From CAWBLP01 sp963721065 (lineage in GTDB: Bacteria; Pseudomonadota; Alphaproteobacteria; Acetobacterales; Acetobacteraceae): DNA of 64,000 nucleotides. The stretch is from positions 310,001-374,000 of the forward strand of contig CAVRHO010000008.1 of NCBI GenBank assembly GCA_963721065.1, read 5' to 3'. This document shows, piece by piece, positions 51,641 through 60,100 of the stretch (position 1 is its first letter; each line of letters opens with the position of its first letter). The translations under genes and the position numbers were made by a program. A model generated the notes under the pieces. The model was not told the DNA's origin, ran no database searches, and was given only the letters and a program-made list of their open reading frames with translations.

Positions 51641-53112
51641 TGTTGAATACCGCACCATTGCTGGAAGTTTCCGGCCTGACCAAGCGCTTCGGCGGCCTGG
51701 TCGCGGTGAAGTCGATCAATTTCGAGATCAGGCCGGGGGAAATCCTCGGCCTGATCGGCCCCAACGGCTCCGGCAAGTCCACCGTGATGAAGCTGGTGAT
51801 GGGGATCGAGAAGCCGAACGAAGGCAGCATCCGCCTGGAAGGCACCGACATCGCCGGCTGGCCGACCCACCGTATCGCCCGGCACGGCGTGGGCATCGTG
51901 TTTCAGCATTCCCGCCCGCTGCACCGCCAGACGGTGCTGGAGAACATCAAGCTGGCGCTGCTGCCGGATTCGCTGTTCCGCCTGGCGGCCGAACCGCATG
52001 TCGAGCAGCGCGCCCGCGAAATCGCCGAACGCGTCGGTCTCGGCGCGGTGCTGGACCGCCGCCCCTCCACCCTGCCCTTCGCCGATCTGCGCCGCATGGA
52101 GATGGCCAAGGCGCTGGCCCGCGATCCCAAGGTGGTGCTGGTCGATGAGCCGTTCGCCGGCCTGACCGCGGGCGAGGTGGCCGACTTCTCCGCGCTGATC
52201 GACGATTTCCGCCGCGACGGTCGGGCTGTGCTGCTGGTGGATCATAATGTGAAGAGCGTGGCGGCGCTGGTGGACCGCGTGAAGGCGATGTACCTCGGCC
52301 AGCACATCGCCGAGGGCACCGCCGAGGAAGTGATGGCGGATGAAACCGTTCGCCGCGTTTATCTCGGCGGCAAGATCGAGGCGCATCCGCGCAAGGAACT
52401 CGACGTCAAGGGCAAGGAAGCGCTGCTGGAAGTCCGCGACATCGACGTGTTCTACGGCAAGGCGCAGGCGCTGGAAAAAGTTTCGGTGCACGTGAATGCC
52501 GGCGAGTTCGTTTCGGTCGTGGGCCTGAACGGCGCCGGCAAGACCACGCTGTTCAACGCGATCTCCGGCCTGGTGCCCTATTCCGGTGATATCCACTGGG
52601 AGGGAGCGAGCCTGCGCGGACGCGTGGCGGCGCGCATCGCCCGCGAAGGCATCGTGCAGTGCCCGGAAACCAGGGAGCTGTTCGGCGACCTGAGCGTGCG
52701 GGAAAACCTGGACCTGGGCGGCCAGCACCTGGCGCGGGCCGAGCAGCGGGAACAGCTCGACTGGCTGCTGGGCCTGTTTCCCATCCTGCGCGAACGGCAG
52801 AACCAGGCGGCGGCCACGCTGTCCGGCGGCGAACAGCAGATGCTGGCGATCGCCCGCGCGCTGATGATGAAGCCGAAGCTGCTGATCCTGGACGAGCCGA
52901 CGCTGGGCCTGGCGCCGGTGATCCTGGAGCAGTTGTCGAAGGCGCTGGCCCAGCTTCGCGAGACCACGCCGATCACCGTGCTGCTGGGCGAACAGAACGT
53001 CACCTTCGCGCTGCCCCATGCCGACCGGGTGTACGTGGTGGAGCATGCGCGGATCACCTGGGAGGGCGATCCGACCCGGTTCGCCGAGGAGATGGGCTCG
53101 GGCTTCCTGTAG
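51640..53112 (+). CDS. Fused LivG-LivF type ABC ATPase (cluster 3)
   Basis: 490 residues with two complete ATPase modules. Module 1 (about 5-250, LivG-like): Walker A GPNGSGKST, Walker B VVLVDEPFAGL, and a degenerate signature LPFADLRRMEMAKAL. A charged linker (KIEAHPRKELDVKGKEA) follows. Module 2 (about 265-490, LivF-like): Walker A GLNGAGKTT, signature LSGGEQQMLAIARAL, Walker B LLILDEPTLGLAP, ending GEQNVTF. One chain would form the LivG/LivF heterodimer of the transporter. The start is the TGATG overlap with livM. A 31-base repeat follows the stop. Confidence 0.94.
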   Translation: MLNTAPLLEVSGLTKRFGGLVAVKSINFEIRPGEILGLIGPNGSGKSTVMKLVMGIEKPNEGSIRLEGTDIAGWPTHRIARHGVGIVFQHSRPLHRQTVLENIKLALLPDSLFRLAAEPHVEQRAREIAERVGLGAVLDRRPSTLPFADLRRMEMAKALARDPKVVLVDEPFAGLTAGEVADFSALIDDFRRDGRAVLLVDHNVKSVAALVDRVKAMYLGQHIAEGTAEEVMADETVRRVYLGGKIEAHPRKELDVKGKEALLEVRDIDVFYGKAQALEKVSVHVNAGEFVSVVGLNGAGKTTLFNAISGLVPYSGDIHWEGASLRGRVAARIAREGIVQCPETRELFGDLSVRENLDLGGQHLARAEQREQLDWLLGLFPILRERQNQAAATLSGGEQQMLAIARALMMKPKLLILDEPTLGLAPVILEQLSKALAQLRETTPITVLLGEQNVTFALPHADRVYVVEHARITWEGDPTRFAEEMGSGFL

Positions 53113-53130
53113 CCCGCCGCGGCCCCGGCC

Positions 53131-53221
53131 TGGCGGTCGGGGCGGGCCGCGGCCCGGATGGCGCGGTCGGGGGCGGGCCGCGGCCCGAATGGCGCAATCG
53201 GGGACGGGTCGCGGCCCGAAT
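53131..53221. repeat. 31-bp tandem repeat, three units
   Basis: About three units of roughly 31 bases, based on GGCGCGGTCGGGGGCGGGCC then GCGGCCCGAAT. The last two units are exactly 31 bases (53160 and 53191). It begins 19 bases after the fused ATPase stop. Very GC-rich, non-coding. Confidence 0.85.
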
Positions 53222-53549
53222 GGCGCTGAAACAACGCGTTCCGACGTCGCTCTTCCACGTCATGGCCGAGCCCGACCCTGAGCCTTACCCACGAGCCTGC
53301 ATCGGGCAGTCTCCGCCGGCAGTGCCCCCGACCGTCATGGTCGGCGGCGCAGGTTGCGGCAACCCCCGGACATCATGGCCATGACCGTGCAGGCTTTGCC
53401 AACTGTCGAGGTCAGCGCCGGCACGCCGATATGGGCGGGACGACCGCCCTGATCGCGGCCGCCGACCGCAACCGCCGGTAGGCTCCTCCCGCCCTCGGGA
53501 GGGCGTTACCTGCCAGCGGTTGTACGCATCGGCCTGCTGCGACCGCCCC

Positions 53550-53681
53550 TCAGGCACGGCGCTCGGTCAGCGCCTCCTGCCCGGGCAGCTTCGCGGCCCG
53601 TTCCAGGTTGTACCCCGGCACCGCCGGCGCGGTCTCCGCCTCCAGCCGCCGGCCTTGGGGGGTGTTCCCTCCACAGTGCAT
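53550..53681 (-). CDS. Possible small ORF of 43 residues, or gene remnant
   Basis: An open frame MHCGGNTPQGRRLEAETAP continuing to GQEALTERRA and a stop at 53550. The composition (Glu/Ala/Arg with a PGYNLERAAKLPG stretch) is less random than the surrounding shadows, and it reads like the C-terminal tail of a soluble protein. An in-frame stop lies 11 codons before the ATG. I cannot name a family. It sits in the 727-base gap 53113-53839, otherwise without a gene. Confidence 0.25.
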   Translation of the reverse strand: MHCGGNTPQGRRLEAETAPAVPGYNLERAAKLPGQEALTERRA

Positions 53682-53839
53682 CGCCGGCGGGTGAGTGAAC
53701 AAGGCAAGAACTTAGGAATACGTTCAACAAATTTGCCGTCCCACCATTTTGTCTTCTTGCAATTCCTAGGGTCGAGAGTCTATGCGCAAACGGAAGCACC
53801 CTTACCGATACGTGTCGATACTGAAAGGAGTCAGCGAGA

Positions 53840-56800
53840 ATGGCACTCTCCCTACCGGAACTCGTTGGCAGTCCCGATGAATACGCAATCGGAGAAAACG
53901 GCTCGCTCACGATCTCCGCCGCGCTCGGACTCCTGGCCAACGATTTCAGCAGCAATGGTTCGCTCTGGGTCGTCAGCTACCACGCACCGTCGCACGGCAC
54001 GCTCGATGTCCTGACGGACGGCAGCTTCAGCTACAATCCCAACCTTGGCTATGTCGGGCCGGATACCTTCACCTACACGATCAGCAACGGCCTGGTCACC
54101 CAGACGGTGACGGACACCATCCAGGTGTATCATGCCGCCCCGGTTGCGGTGCCCGATGTCTATACGGTGCAGGCCGGCCAGACCCTGGACGTCGCCGCCA
54201 CTGCAGGACTGCTCGGCAACGACATCGACTTCAACGGCGGCACGGTGTACGTCAACAGCTACAGGGCCCCATCCCACGGGACCCTGTCGGTCCTCACCAG
54301 CGGCAGTCTGAGTTATGTGCCCGACCCCGGTTTCGTGGGACAGGACGTCGTCACCTACACGCTGAGTGACGGCATTCAGCAGACGATCGGAACCGTCACA
54401 ATTGTCGTCACCGATCCGCCGCCGATTGCCGACACGGACAACTATGTGATGCGCCCCGGCCAGGCGCTGACCGTGGACGCCGCGTCCGGCCTGCTGGTGA
54501 ACGATACCGGCTACACCGACAAGCTGTACGTCGTCAGCTACCGGGCGGCAACGCATGGCACGTTGAGTGTTCTGACCTCCGGCGCCCTGACCTATGTCCC
54601 CGACCCAAGGTTCAGCGGCGTCGATACCGCGACCTACACGCTATCCGATGGTATCCGGCAAACCATCGGCACGCTGACGGTTCAGGTGGCGGACGACGCA
54701 CCAGTCGCCCAACCGGATCACTTCATCGCCCGGGCAAACACGACGCTCGATATCGCCGCCGGAAACGGGCTGCTGGCCAACGACTTCGACCCGAACGGCA
54801 ACTCGATATACGCGCTCAGTTACCACATGCCCGCGCACGGCACGCTGAGCGTCAGCACCAACGGCAGCCTTCACTACACGCCGGACACCAACTACCTCGG
54901 CAGCGACACGTTCAGCTACACGATCAGCGACGGCGCATTGCAGGCAACATCGACGGCCACCATCCAGGTTCTCGGCAGCCTGTTCCTGTTCCCCGGCCTG
55001 GTGATCGCGAATCCGGACGCATATGCCCTTCGCGAGAACGGCACGCTGGCCGTTTCCGCGGCCAACGGCCTGCTGTCGAACGACTTCAGCAGCAACGGCG
55101 CGCTTTCGGTGATCAGCTACACGGCGCCGTCCCATGGCACGCTGGACATCACAACCGGCGGCAGCCTGCACTATGTTCCCGACATCGGCTATACCGGCAC
55201 CGACAGCTTCAGCTATACGGTCAGCGGCACGTCCATAACGCAGACGGCGACGGACACCATCCAGGTGTATCATGCCGCGCCAGTCGGCGTCGCCGATGTC
55301 TATCAGGTGCAGGCCGGCACAACGCTGACCGTGCCCGCCGGCGCCGGCCTGCTTGCCAATGATATCGACTACAATACCGGCACGCTCTATGTGAACAGCT
55401 ACAGGGCGCCATCGCATGGCACGCTGAGTGTCCTTACATCCGGCAGCCTGACCTATGTCCCCGATCCGGGATTCGTCGGACAGGACATCACCAACTACAC
55501 ACTCAGCGACGGCACCCAGCAGGTGACCGCCGGGCTGACCATCGACGTCACCGATCCCCAGCCCTTCGCCAATACGGACAATTACGTCGTTCGTGCCGGA
55601 CAGGCACTGAACGTCGATGCGAACGCGGGACTGCTGGCGAACGATACCGGCTATACCGGGACCCTGTACGTGCAGAGCTACCGCGCGCCGGCGCATGGCA
55701 CGCTGTCGGTGCTGACCTCCGGCTCGCTGACCTACACACCCGATCCCGGGTTCACCGGCACCGACACAACCACCTATACCGGGTCCGACGGCGTGTTGCA
55801 GACCATCGGCACGCTGAACGTTCAGGTCGTGGATGATGCGCCGGTCGCGCAGCCGGACTACTACGTCATGGGCGTGAACGGCACGCTGGATGTCTCCCCG
55901 ACGCTCGGCCTGCTCCGCAATGACTACGACGCGAATGGCGACTCGCTGTATGTCCAGAGTTACAGGCGGCCGTCCCATGGCACGCTGGATGTCCTGACCA
56001 ACGGCAGCCTGGTGTACACGCCGGATGCCGGCTATGTCGGCACCGACACGTTCAGCTACACCCTCAGCGATGGCGCCCTGCAGGACCAGGCGAACGGCAC
56101 CATCAACGTGATCTGCTTCTGTCGCGGCACGCGCATCCGCACCCCGTCAGGCCTGGTGCCGGTCGAGCAACTGAACACGGGCGACACCGTGCTGACCTGG
56201 TCCGGCGCCCGGCGCACAATCGTCTGGGTTGGCGAGGGCACGGTGCTGGCCGTTCCGGGCCGCCGCTCGGCCGCCACACCCGTCATCATCCGCAAAGGCG
56301 CCTTCGCGCCGAACGTGCCCAAGCGCGACCTGCACGTGACGAAGGGCCACGCATTCCTGTTCGATGGCGTGCTGATCCCGATCGAATTCCTGGTCAACCA
56401 CCGCTCGATCCTGTGGGACGACCGCGCGCAGGAGGTGAACGTCTTCCACATCGAACTGGAGACCCACGACATTCTCGACGCCGAAGGCGCGCCGGGCGAG
56501 AGCTATCGCGACGACGGCAACCGCTGGCTGTTCCACAATGCCAACGCCGCATGGGACCTGCCCGCCAAACCGTCCTGCGCGCCCGTGCTGACAGGCGGCC
56601 CCATCGTGGATACGGTATGGCGGCGCCTGCTGGACCGGGCCGGCGGCGCCGCCCCCCTGCCCCTGAGCACCGATCCCGACCTGCACCTGCTGGCCGACGG
56701 CGTGCGGATCAACGAAGAACGCTGCGACGGGACCCGCCACCTGTTCTTCCTGCCCACGGTGCCCGACGCGCTGCGCATCATGTCCCGCGCAGCCGAACCG

Positions 56801-57082
56801 GACCGGTTCGGCTACGCGCGCGATCCAAGGATGCTTGGCGTGGCCATCCGCTCGGTGACCGTGTGGGGCACCGCGCAGACCCGAAGGATGCCTGCTGCGG
56901 CCGACGACTTCCTTGAGGGATTCCACGCGTTCGAGCACGACAACGACTTCCGCTGGACAGTCGGCGATGCCGCGGTGCCTGCTGCGCTGCTGCACGGACT
57001 CTCCGGCCCGGTCTATGTCGCGCTCGACATCGCGATGACCGCGCGTTACCCGGCGTCGCAGGCCATCGCGGCGGCTGCCTGA
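53840..57082 (+). CDS. Large protein with eight cadherin/Big-like repeats and a C-terminal Hint domain
   Basis: 1080 residues. The ATG at 53840 has AAAGGAG about nine bases upstream. Residues about 12-757 hold eight repeats of about 93 residues with the pattern GLLxNDxDxNGxxLxVxSYxAPSHGTLxVLTxGSLxYxPDxGYxGxDxFxYTxSDG (tandem-95/cadherin-like family). Repeats 1-4 match repeats 5-8 in order, so a four-domain block was duplicated; the junction is near residue 388. From Cys759 a Hint_2-type domain begins (CFCRGTRIRT, LNTGDTVLTWSG, HVTKGHAFLFDG, PIEFLVNHRSI). About 170 C-terminal residues follow. No classical signal peptide; export by another route is likely. Hint domains can cleave their own backbone, so the repeats may be released or attached. 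Probably a surface or adhesin-like protein. Stand-alone gene. Confidence 0.86.
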   Translation: MALSLPELVGSPDEYAIGENGSLTISAALGLLANDFSSNGSLWVVSYHAPSHGTLDVLTDGSFSYNPNLGYVGPDTFTYTISNGLVTQTVTDTIQVYHAAPVAVPDVYTVQAGQTLDVAATAGLLGNDIDFNGGTVYVNSYRAPSHGTLSVLTSGSLSYVPDPGFVGQDVVTYTLSDGIQQTIGTVTIVVTDPPPIADTDNYVMRPGQALTVDAASGLLVNDTGYTDKLYVVSYRAATHGTLSVLTSGALTYVPDPRFSGVDTATYTLSDGIRQTIGTLTVQVADDAPVAQPDHFIARANTTLDIAAGNGLLANDFDPNGNSIYALSYHMPAHGTLSVSTNGSLHYTPDTNYLGSDTFSYTISDGALQATSTATIQVLGSLFLFPGLVIANPDAYALRENGTLAVSAANGLLSNDFSSNGALSVISYTAPSHGTLDITTGGSLHYVPDIGYTGTDSFSYTVSGTSITQTATDTIQVYHAAPVGVADVYQVQAGTTLTVPAGAGLLANDIDYNTGTLYVNSYRAPSHGTLSVLTSGSLTYVPDPGFVGQDITNYTLSDGTQQVTAGLTIDVTDPQPFANTDNYVVRAGQALNVDANAGLLANDTGYTGTLYVQSYRAPAHGTLSVLTSGSLTYTPDPGFTGTDTTTYTGSDGVLQTIGTLNVQVVDDAPVAQPDYYVMGVNGTLDVSPTLGLLRNDYDANGDSLYVQSYRRPSHGTLDVLTNGSLVYTPDAGYVGTDTFSYTLSDGALQDQANGTINVICFCRGTRIRTPSGLVPVEQLNTGDTVLTWSGARRTIVWVGEGTVLAVPGRRSAATPVIIRKGAFAPNVPKRDLHVTKGHAFLFDGVLIPIEFLVNHRSILWDDRAQEVNVFHIELETHDILDAEGAPGESYRDDGNRWLFHNANAAWDLPAKPSCAPVLTGGPIVDTVWRRLLDRAGGAAPLPLSTDPDLHLLADGVRINEERCDGTRHLFFLPTVPDALRIMSRAAEPDRFGYARDPRMLGVAIRSVTVWGTAQTRRMPAAADDFLEGFHAFEHDNDFRWTVGDAAVPAALLHGLSGPVYVALDIAMTARYPASQAIAAAA

Positions 57083-57105
57083 AGAACGCGAGCAGACATG
57101 ACGGC

Positions 57106-57157
57106 GTCGTGGATCGTCCGCGCGGCCCACCGGGTCGTGGATCGTCCGCGGCCCACC
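57106..57157. repeat. Imperfect direct repeat, two units of about 26 bp
   Basis: GTCGTGGATCGTCCGC followed by (GC)GGCCCACC occurs twice in tandem (57106 and about 57133) in the short gap between the Hint protein and the rhodanese gene. Confidence 0.75.
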
Positions 57158-57183
57158 TGCCTGCCCCGCCGCCTGCCGTTCGG

Positions 57184-57594
57184 CTACCGCTGACGCCAGG
57201 GCAGCCCCTCGGCCTTCCATCCCGCCTTCACGCCCCGGTGCCCGTGCGCGTCCGGCCCGCCCTCGAACCCGTCCGCGACGTTGTAGACATTGGGAAACCC
57301 CTCGGCCTGTGCCGCCTGCGCCGCCGCCATGCTGCGCTGCCCGCTGCGGCACAGGAAGTAGATGTGGTGCTCCGCCGTGAACCCCGCCTGTTTCAGGTGG
57401 TCCACGAATTCATGGTTCAGTTGCATGGACGGATACACCTGCCACGGGATCAGCACCGCCTGCTTGCCGGCCTCCGCCAGGTCGGGCACGCCCACGAAAT
57501 TCCATTCCGCATCCGTGCGCACATCCACCAGTTGCGCCTGCGGATCGGCCTTCAGGGCTTCCCAGGTCTTCCCCGGCGGCACATTCTCGACCAT
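57184..57594 (-). CDS. Rhodanese-like sulfurtransferase
   Basis: 136 residues, one rhodanese domain. The active-site loop is LCRSGQRSMAAA (Cys) and the N-terminal QLVDVRTDAEW is typical. The C-terminal part ends GHRGVKAGWKAEGLPW, seen in single-domain rhodaneses that read 'thiosulfate sulfurtransferase / adenylyltransferase-like'. It transfers sulfane sulfur, for example to cyanide or to a sulfur carrier. Divergent from cysteine synthase with 29 bases between the starts, so both are likely to be part of sulfur metabolism and share a regulatory gap. Confidence 0.9.
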   Translation of the reverse strand: MVENVPPGKTWEALKADPQAQLVDVRTDAEWNFVGVPDLAEAGKQAVLIPWQVYPSMQLNHEFVDHLKQAGFTAEHHIYFLCRSGQRSMAAAQAAQAEGFPNVYNVADGFEGGPDAHGHRGVKAGWKAEGLPWRQR

Positions 57595-57623
57595 CTGACT
57601 CTCTCCCGCTGCATGAGGATGCG

Positions 57624-58628
57624 ATGACCGACTTGTATCACGGCTCCAGCTGGCAGGACGACCTGGGCGCCGCCATCGGCCACACGCCGCTGATCAAACT
57701 GCGACGTGCGTCCCAGGCGACCGGCTGCAACATCCTGGGCAAGGCGGAATTCCTCAGCCCGGGCGGCTCGGTGAAGGACCGCACCGGCCTGTTCATCATC
57801 GCCGACGCGGAACGGCGCGGCACGCTGAAGCCCGGCGGCAGCATCGTGGAAGGCACCGCCGGCAACACCGGCATCGGCCTGACGCTGGTGGGCAACGCCC
57901 GCGGCTACCGCTGCGTGATCGTCATGCCGGAGACGCAGAGCAAGGAGAAGATCGAGTTCCTGCGCATGATCGGCGCCGATCTGCGCCTGGTGCCGGCCAA
58001 GCCGTATCGCGATCCCGGCAACTACGTGCACGTCTCCCGCCGCATCGCCGAGGAAACCGGCGCGGTCTGGGCCAACCAGTTCGACAACGTGGCGAACCGC
58101 GAGGGCCACCGCGACACCACCGCACAGGAGATCTGGCAACAGACCGACGGCAAGGTGGATGCCTTCACCTGCGCATCCGGCACCGGCGGCACGCTGGCCG
58201 GTGTCGCGCTGGGGCTGAAGGCGAAGAACCCGAACGTGCGCATCGTGCTGGCCGATCCGGAAGGCAGCGGCCTCTACGGCTGGGTGAAGAACAACGACCT
58301 GTCGATCCAGGGCAGTTCCATCACCGAGGGCATCGGCAACTCCCGCGTCACCGCCAACCTGGACGGTGCGCCGATCGATGATGCCGAAAAGATCCCCGAT
58401 GCCGAGGCACTGGAGCACATCTACGACGTGCTGATCCATGAGGGCCTGTCGGTCGGCACCTCCTCCGGCATCAACATCGCCGCCGCGGTGCGCGTGGCGA
58501 AGGCGCTGGGGCCGGGGCACACGGTGGTGACGATCCTGGCGGACGGCGGATCACGGTATCAGTCGAAACTGTTCAACCTGGAATTCCTGCGGTCGAAAGG
58601 GCTCCCCACGCCGGCCTGGATGAGCTGA
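57624..58628 (+). CDS. cysK: Cysteine synthase A-type (O-acetylserine sulfhydrylase)
   Basis: 334 residues, fold type II PLP enzyme. The PLP lysine is Lys51 in SPGGSVKDRTG. Other motifs: GHTPLIKL, EGTAGNTGIGLTLVG (asparagine loop), ASGTGGTLAG (phosphate loop), and GTSSGINIAA. It makes cysteine from O-acetylserine and sulfide; homologues in this subgroup may also act as cystathionine beta-synthase-like enzymes. The start MTDLYHGSSW has GAGGA about six bases upstream. Divergent from the rhodanese gene. Confidence 0.94.
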   Translation: MTDLYHGSSWQDDLGAAIGHTPLIKLRRASQATGCNILGKAEFLSPGGSVKDRTGLFIIADAERRGTLKPGGSIVEGTAGNTGIGLTLVGNARGYRCVIVMPETQSKEKIEFLRMIGADLRLVPAKPYRDPGNYVHVSRRIAEETGAVWANQFDNVANREGHRDTTAQEIWQQTDGKVDAFTCASGTGGTLAGVALGLKAKNPNVRIVLADPEGSGLYGWVKNNDLSIQGSSITEGIGNSRVTANLDGAPIDDAEKIPDAEALEHIYDVLIHEGLSVGTSSGINIAAAVRVAKALGPGHTVVTILADGGSRYQSKLFNLEFLRSKGLPTPAWMS

Positions 58629-58673
58629 TCCGTTCAGGCGGCCCGATCGGCCGACACCAACCGCTGCGGCGTC

Positions 58674-58796
58674 CGACCCACAATCGCCTATCCCACGACC
58701 CACAGTCGCCTAACGCACGACCCGCAGTCGCCTAACGCACGACCCGCAGTCGCCTGTCGCACGTCCCGCACTCGCCTATCCCACGACCCACAGTCG
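58674..58796. repeat. 22-bp minisatellite, five full units
   Basis: Five units of exactly 22 bases plus a partial sixth, based on CGACCCGCAGTCGCCTAACGCA, at 58674, 58696, 58718, 58740 and 58762. It begins about 45 bases after the cysteine synthase stop and is followed by family B copy 5. Confidence 0.92.
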
Positions 58797-58826
58797 TGCG
58801 TTCAATGGCAACGGTCGCCCGTACAT

Positions 58827-58979
58827 CGTCGTGGTCGGCGAAGGCCGGCCACCCACGACTTCGTCATGCCGAAGGCACACCGGTCAGACCGAACCTACCC
58901 GCAGGGGACTCCACGGCCAGGGCAAGGATGCGTTCCGCATGACGCAGTCGTGGGTGGCCGGCCTTCGCCGACCACGACG
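58827..58979. repeat. Dispersed REP-doublet, family B, copy 5
   Basis: 153 bases with arms CGTCGTGGTCGGCGAAGGCC... and ...GGCCTTCGCCGACCACGACG. The paired change (GGTGGGC to GGTCGGC on the left, GCCCACC to GCCGACC on the right) keeps the stem, a compensated mutation. The centre contains CCGAAGGCA and GCGTTCCGCATGAC. Confidence 0.9.
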
Positions 58980-59084
58980 CTGTACGGCCGGCCGGTGACA
59001 TCATCCGATGCAGGGCTGGCTCTGCAACTCACGCTCATGCCGCAAGGCACCCCACCGTCCATGATCGGCCGGACACCGCCGGCC

Positions 59085-59183
59085 ACCCAGCCAGCACACC
59101 GCCCCCACCCGCCCAGCACACCGCCGCCCGCCCAGCACACCGCCGCCCGCTCGAAACACCGCCGCCCGCTCAGAACACCGTCC
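59085..59183. repeat. 19-bp minisatellite overlapping the 3' end of the hydroxylase gene
   Basis: About five imperfect units of CCGCCCGCCCAGCACACCG. The array runs into the last codons of the fatty acid hydroxylase gene (stop at 59170-59172), so the C-terminal residues of that protein may reflect repeat growth. The other parts of the 541-base gap 58629-59169 are the repeats already listed. Confidence 0.8.
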
Positions 59184-60093
59184 GCCCGAACCGCCGCAAC
59201 CCCGCCCATTGCTGCTGCAGATAACTCCCGGTGTGCAGCGCCTCCTCCCCGGACGGATCCCCGGTCTCCACATACGCCCGGGTGAAATCCGCAGTCCGGA
59301 ACAGCATGTCCCACCACGGCAGCACCGCGCCGTAGTTGCAACTGCGCTGCCCCGCCGCCAGCACGCCGTGATGCGCCCGGTGAAACCGCGGCGAAATCAG
59401 CAGCCGGTCGCCAACAGCCCCGAACGACAGCCGCACATTGGCGTGCGACAGGCTCTCCAGGAACCGCAGCACCAGCACCAGCAGCGGGAACTGCAGCGGC
59501 GGCACGCCGATCAGCAGCGCGATCGCGCCGAACCACAACGCCGCCAGCAGGTCGTCCAGCACATGGTTGCGGTCGTCCGACCAGAACGTCATCTGCCGCT
59601 GCGCATGGTGCAGCGAGTGCAGCGCCCACCACCAGCGGAACATGTGCGACAGCCGGTGCCGCCAGTAATCGGCGAAATCCAGTACCACCGCGTAGATCAG
59701 GAACGTCGCCACCTGGTGGCCCAGCAGGACCGGAAACAGCCCCTCCAGAGTCGGCGGCACCAGCCCGTGATCGGCCAGCCACCCGTTCAGCATCACCTGC
59801 GCCTGGTAGAAAAGCACGAAGGTGAACAGCGGCAGCACGCCGACCCGCGAGATCACGGTGTACAGCACGTCCACCAGCACCGCCTTGCTGTCGGGCCAGC
59901 GCTCCACCGGGCGCCAGCGCTCCAGCGGCAGGCAGATCGCGAAGGTCAGCACCACCTGGAACGCGCCGTACATCGCGAAGACGGCCCAGCCATAGGACAC
60001 GTCTTCCCACTCCATCCAGCCGAACCGGTACAGCAGCGGCACCAGCAGGTGCCCCTGCAGCCACCCGGCCGCGAGGTCGAACGGGTCCGGCAT
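59170..60093 (-). CDS. Fatty acid hydroxylase / sterol desaturase family membrane protein
   Basis: 307 residues with four or five membrane segments. The diiron histidine boxes are visible: HRLSHMF (HX3H), HSLHHAQ (HX2HH), and later HRAHHGVL. It uses O2 to hydroxylate or desaturate a lipid; a hopanoid, sterol or sphingolipid substrate cannot be told from sequence. The start MPDPFDLAAGWLQGH gives a first hydrophobic segment near residue 35. It ends in a repeat array and follows the beta-propeller gene by seven bases, likely as one unit. Confidence 0.92.
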   Translation of the reverse strand: MPDPFDLAAGWLQGHLLVPLLYRFGWMEWEDVSYGWAVFAMYGAFQVVLTFAICLPLERWRPVERWPDSKAVLVDVLYTVISRVGVLPLFTFVLFYQAQVMLNGWLADHGLVPPTLEGLFPVLLGHQVATFLIYAVVLDFADYWRHRLSHMFRWWWALHSLHHAQRQMTFWSDDRNHVLDDLLAALWFGAIALLIGVPPLQFPLLVLVLRFLESLSHANVRLSFGAVGDRLLISPRFHRAHHGVLAAGQRSCNYGAVLPWWDMLFRTADFTRAYVETGDPSGEEALHTGSYLQQQWAGLRRFGRTVF

Positions 60094-60100
60094 CGCCCGC

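Noticed and set aside
54641..55978. 445-codon minus-strand frame across the Hint protein repeats
   Set aside because: Antisense shadow of the repeats; it has the same periodicity as the plus-strand protein and no independent features.
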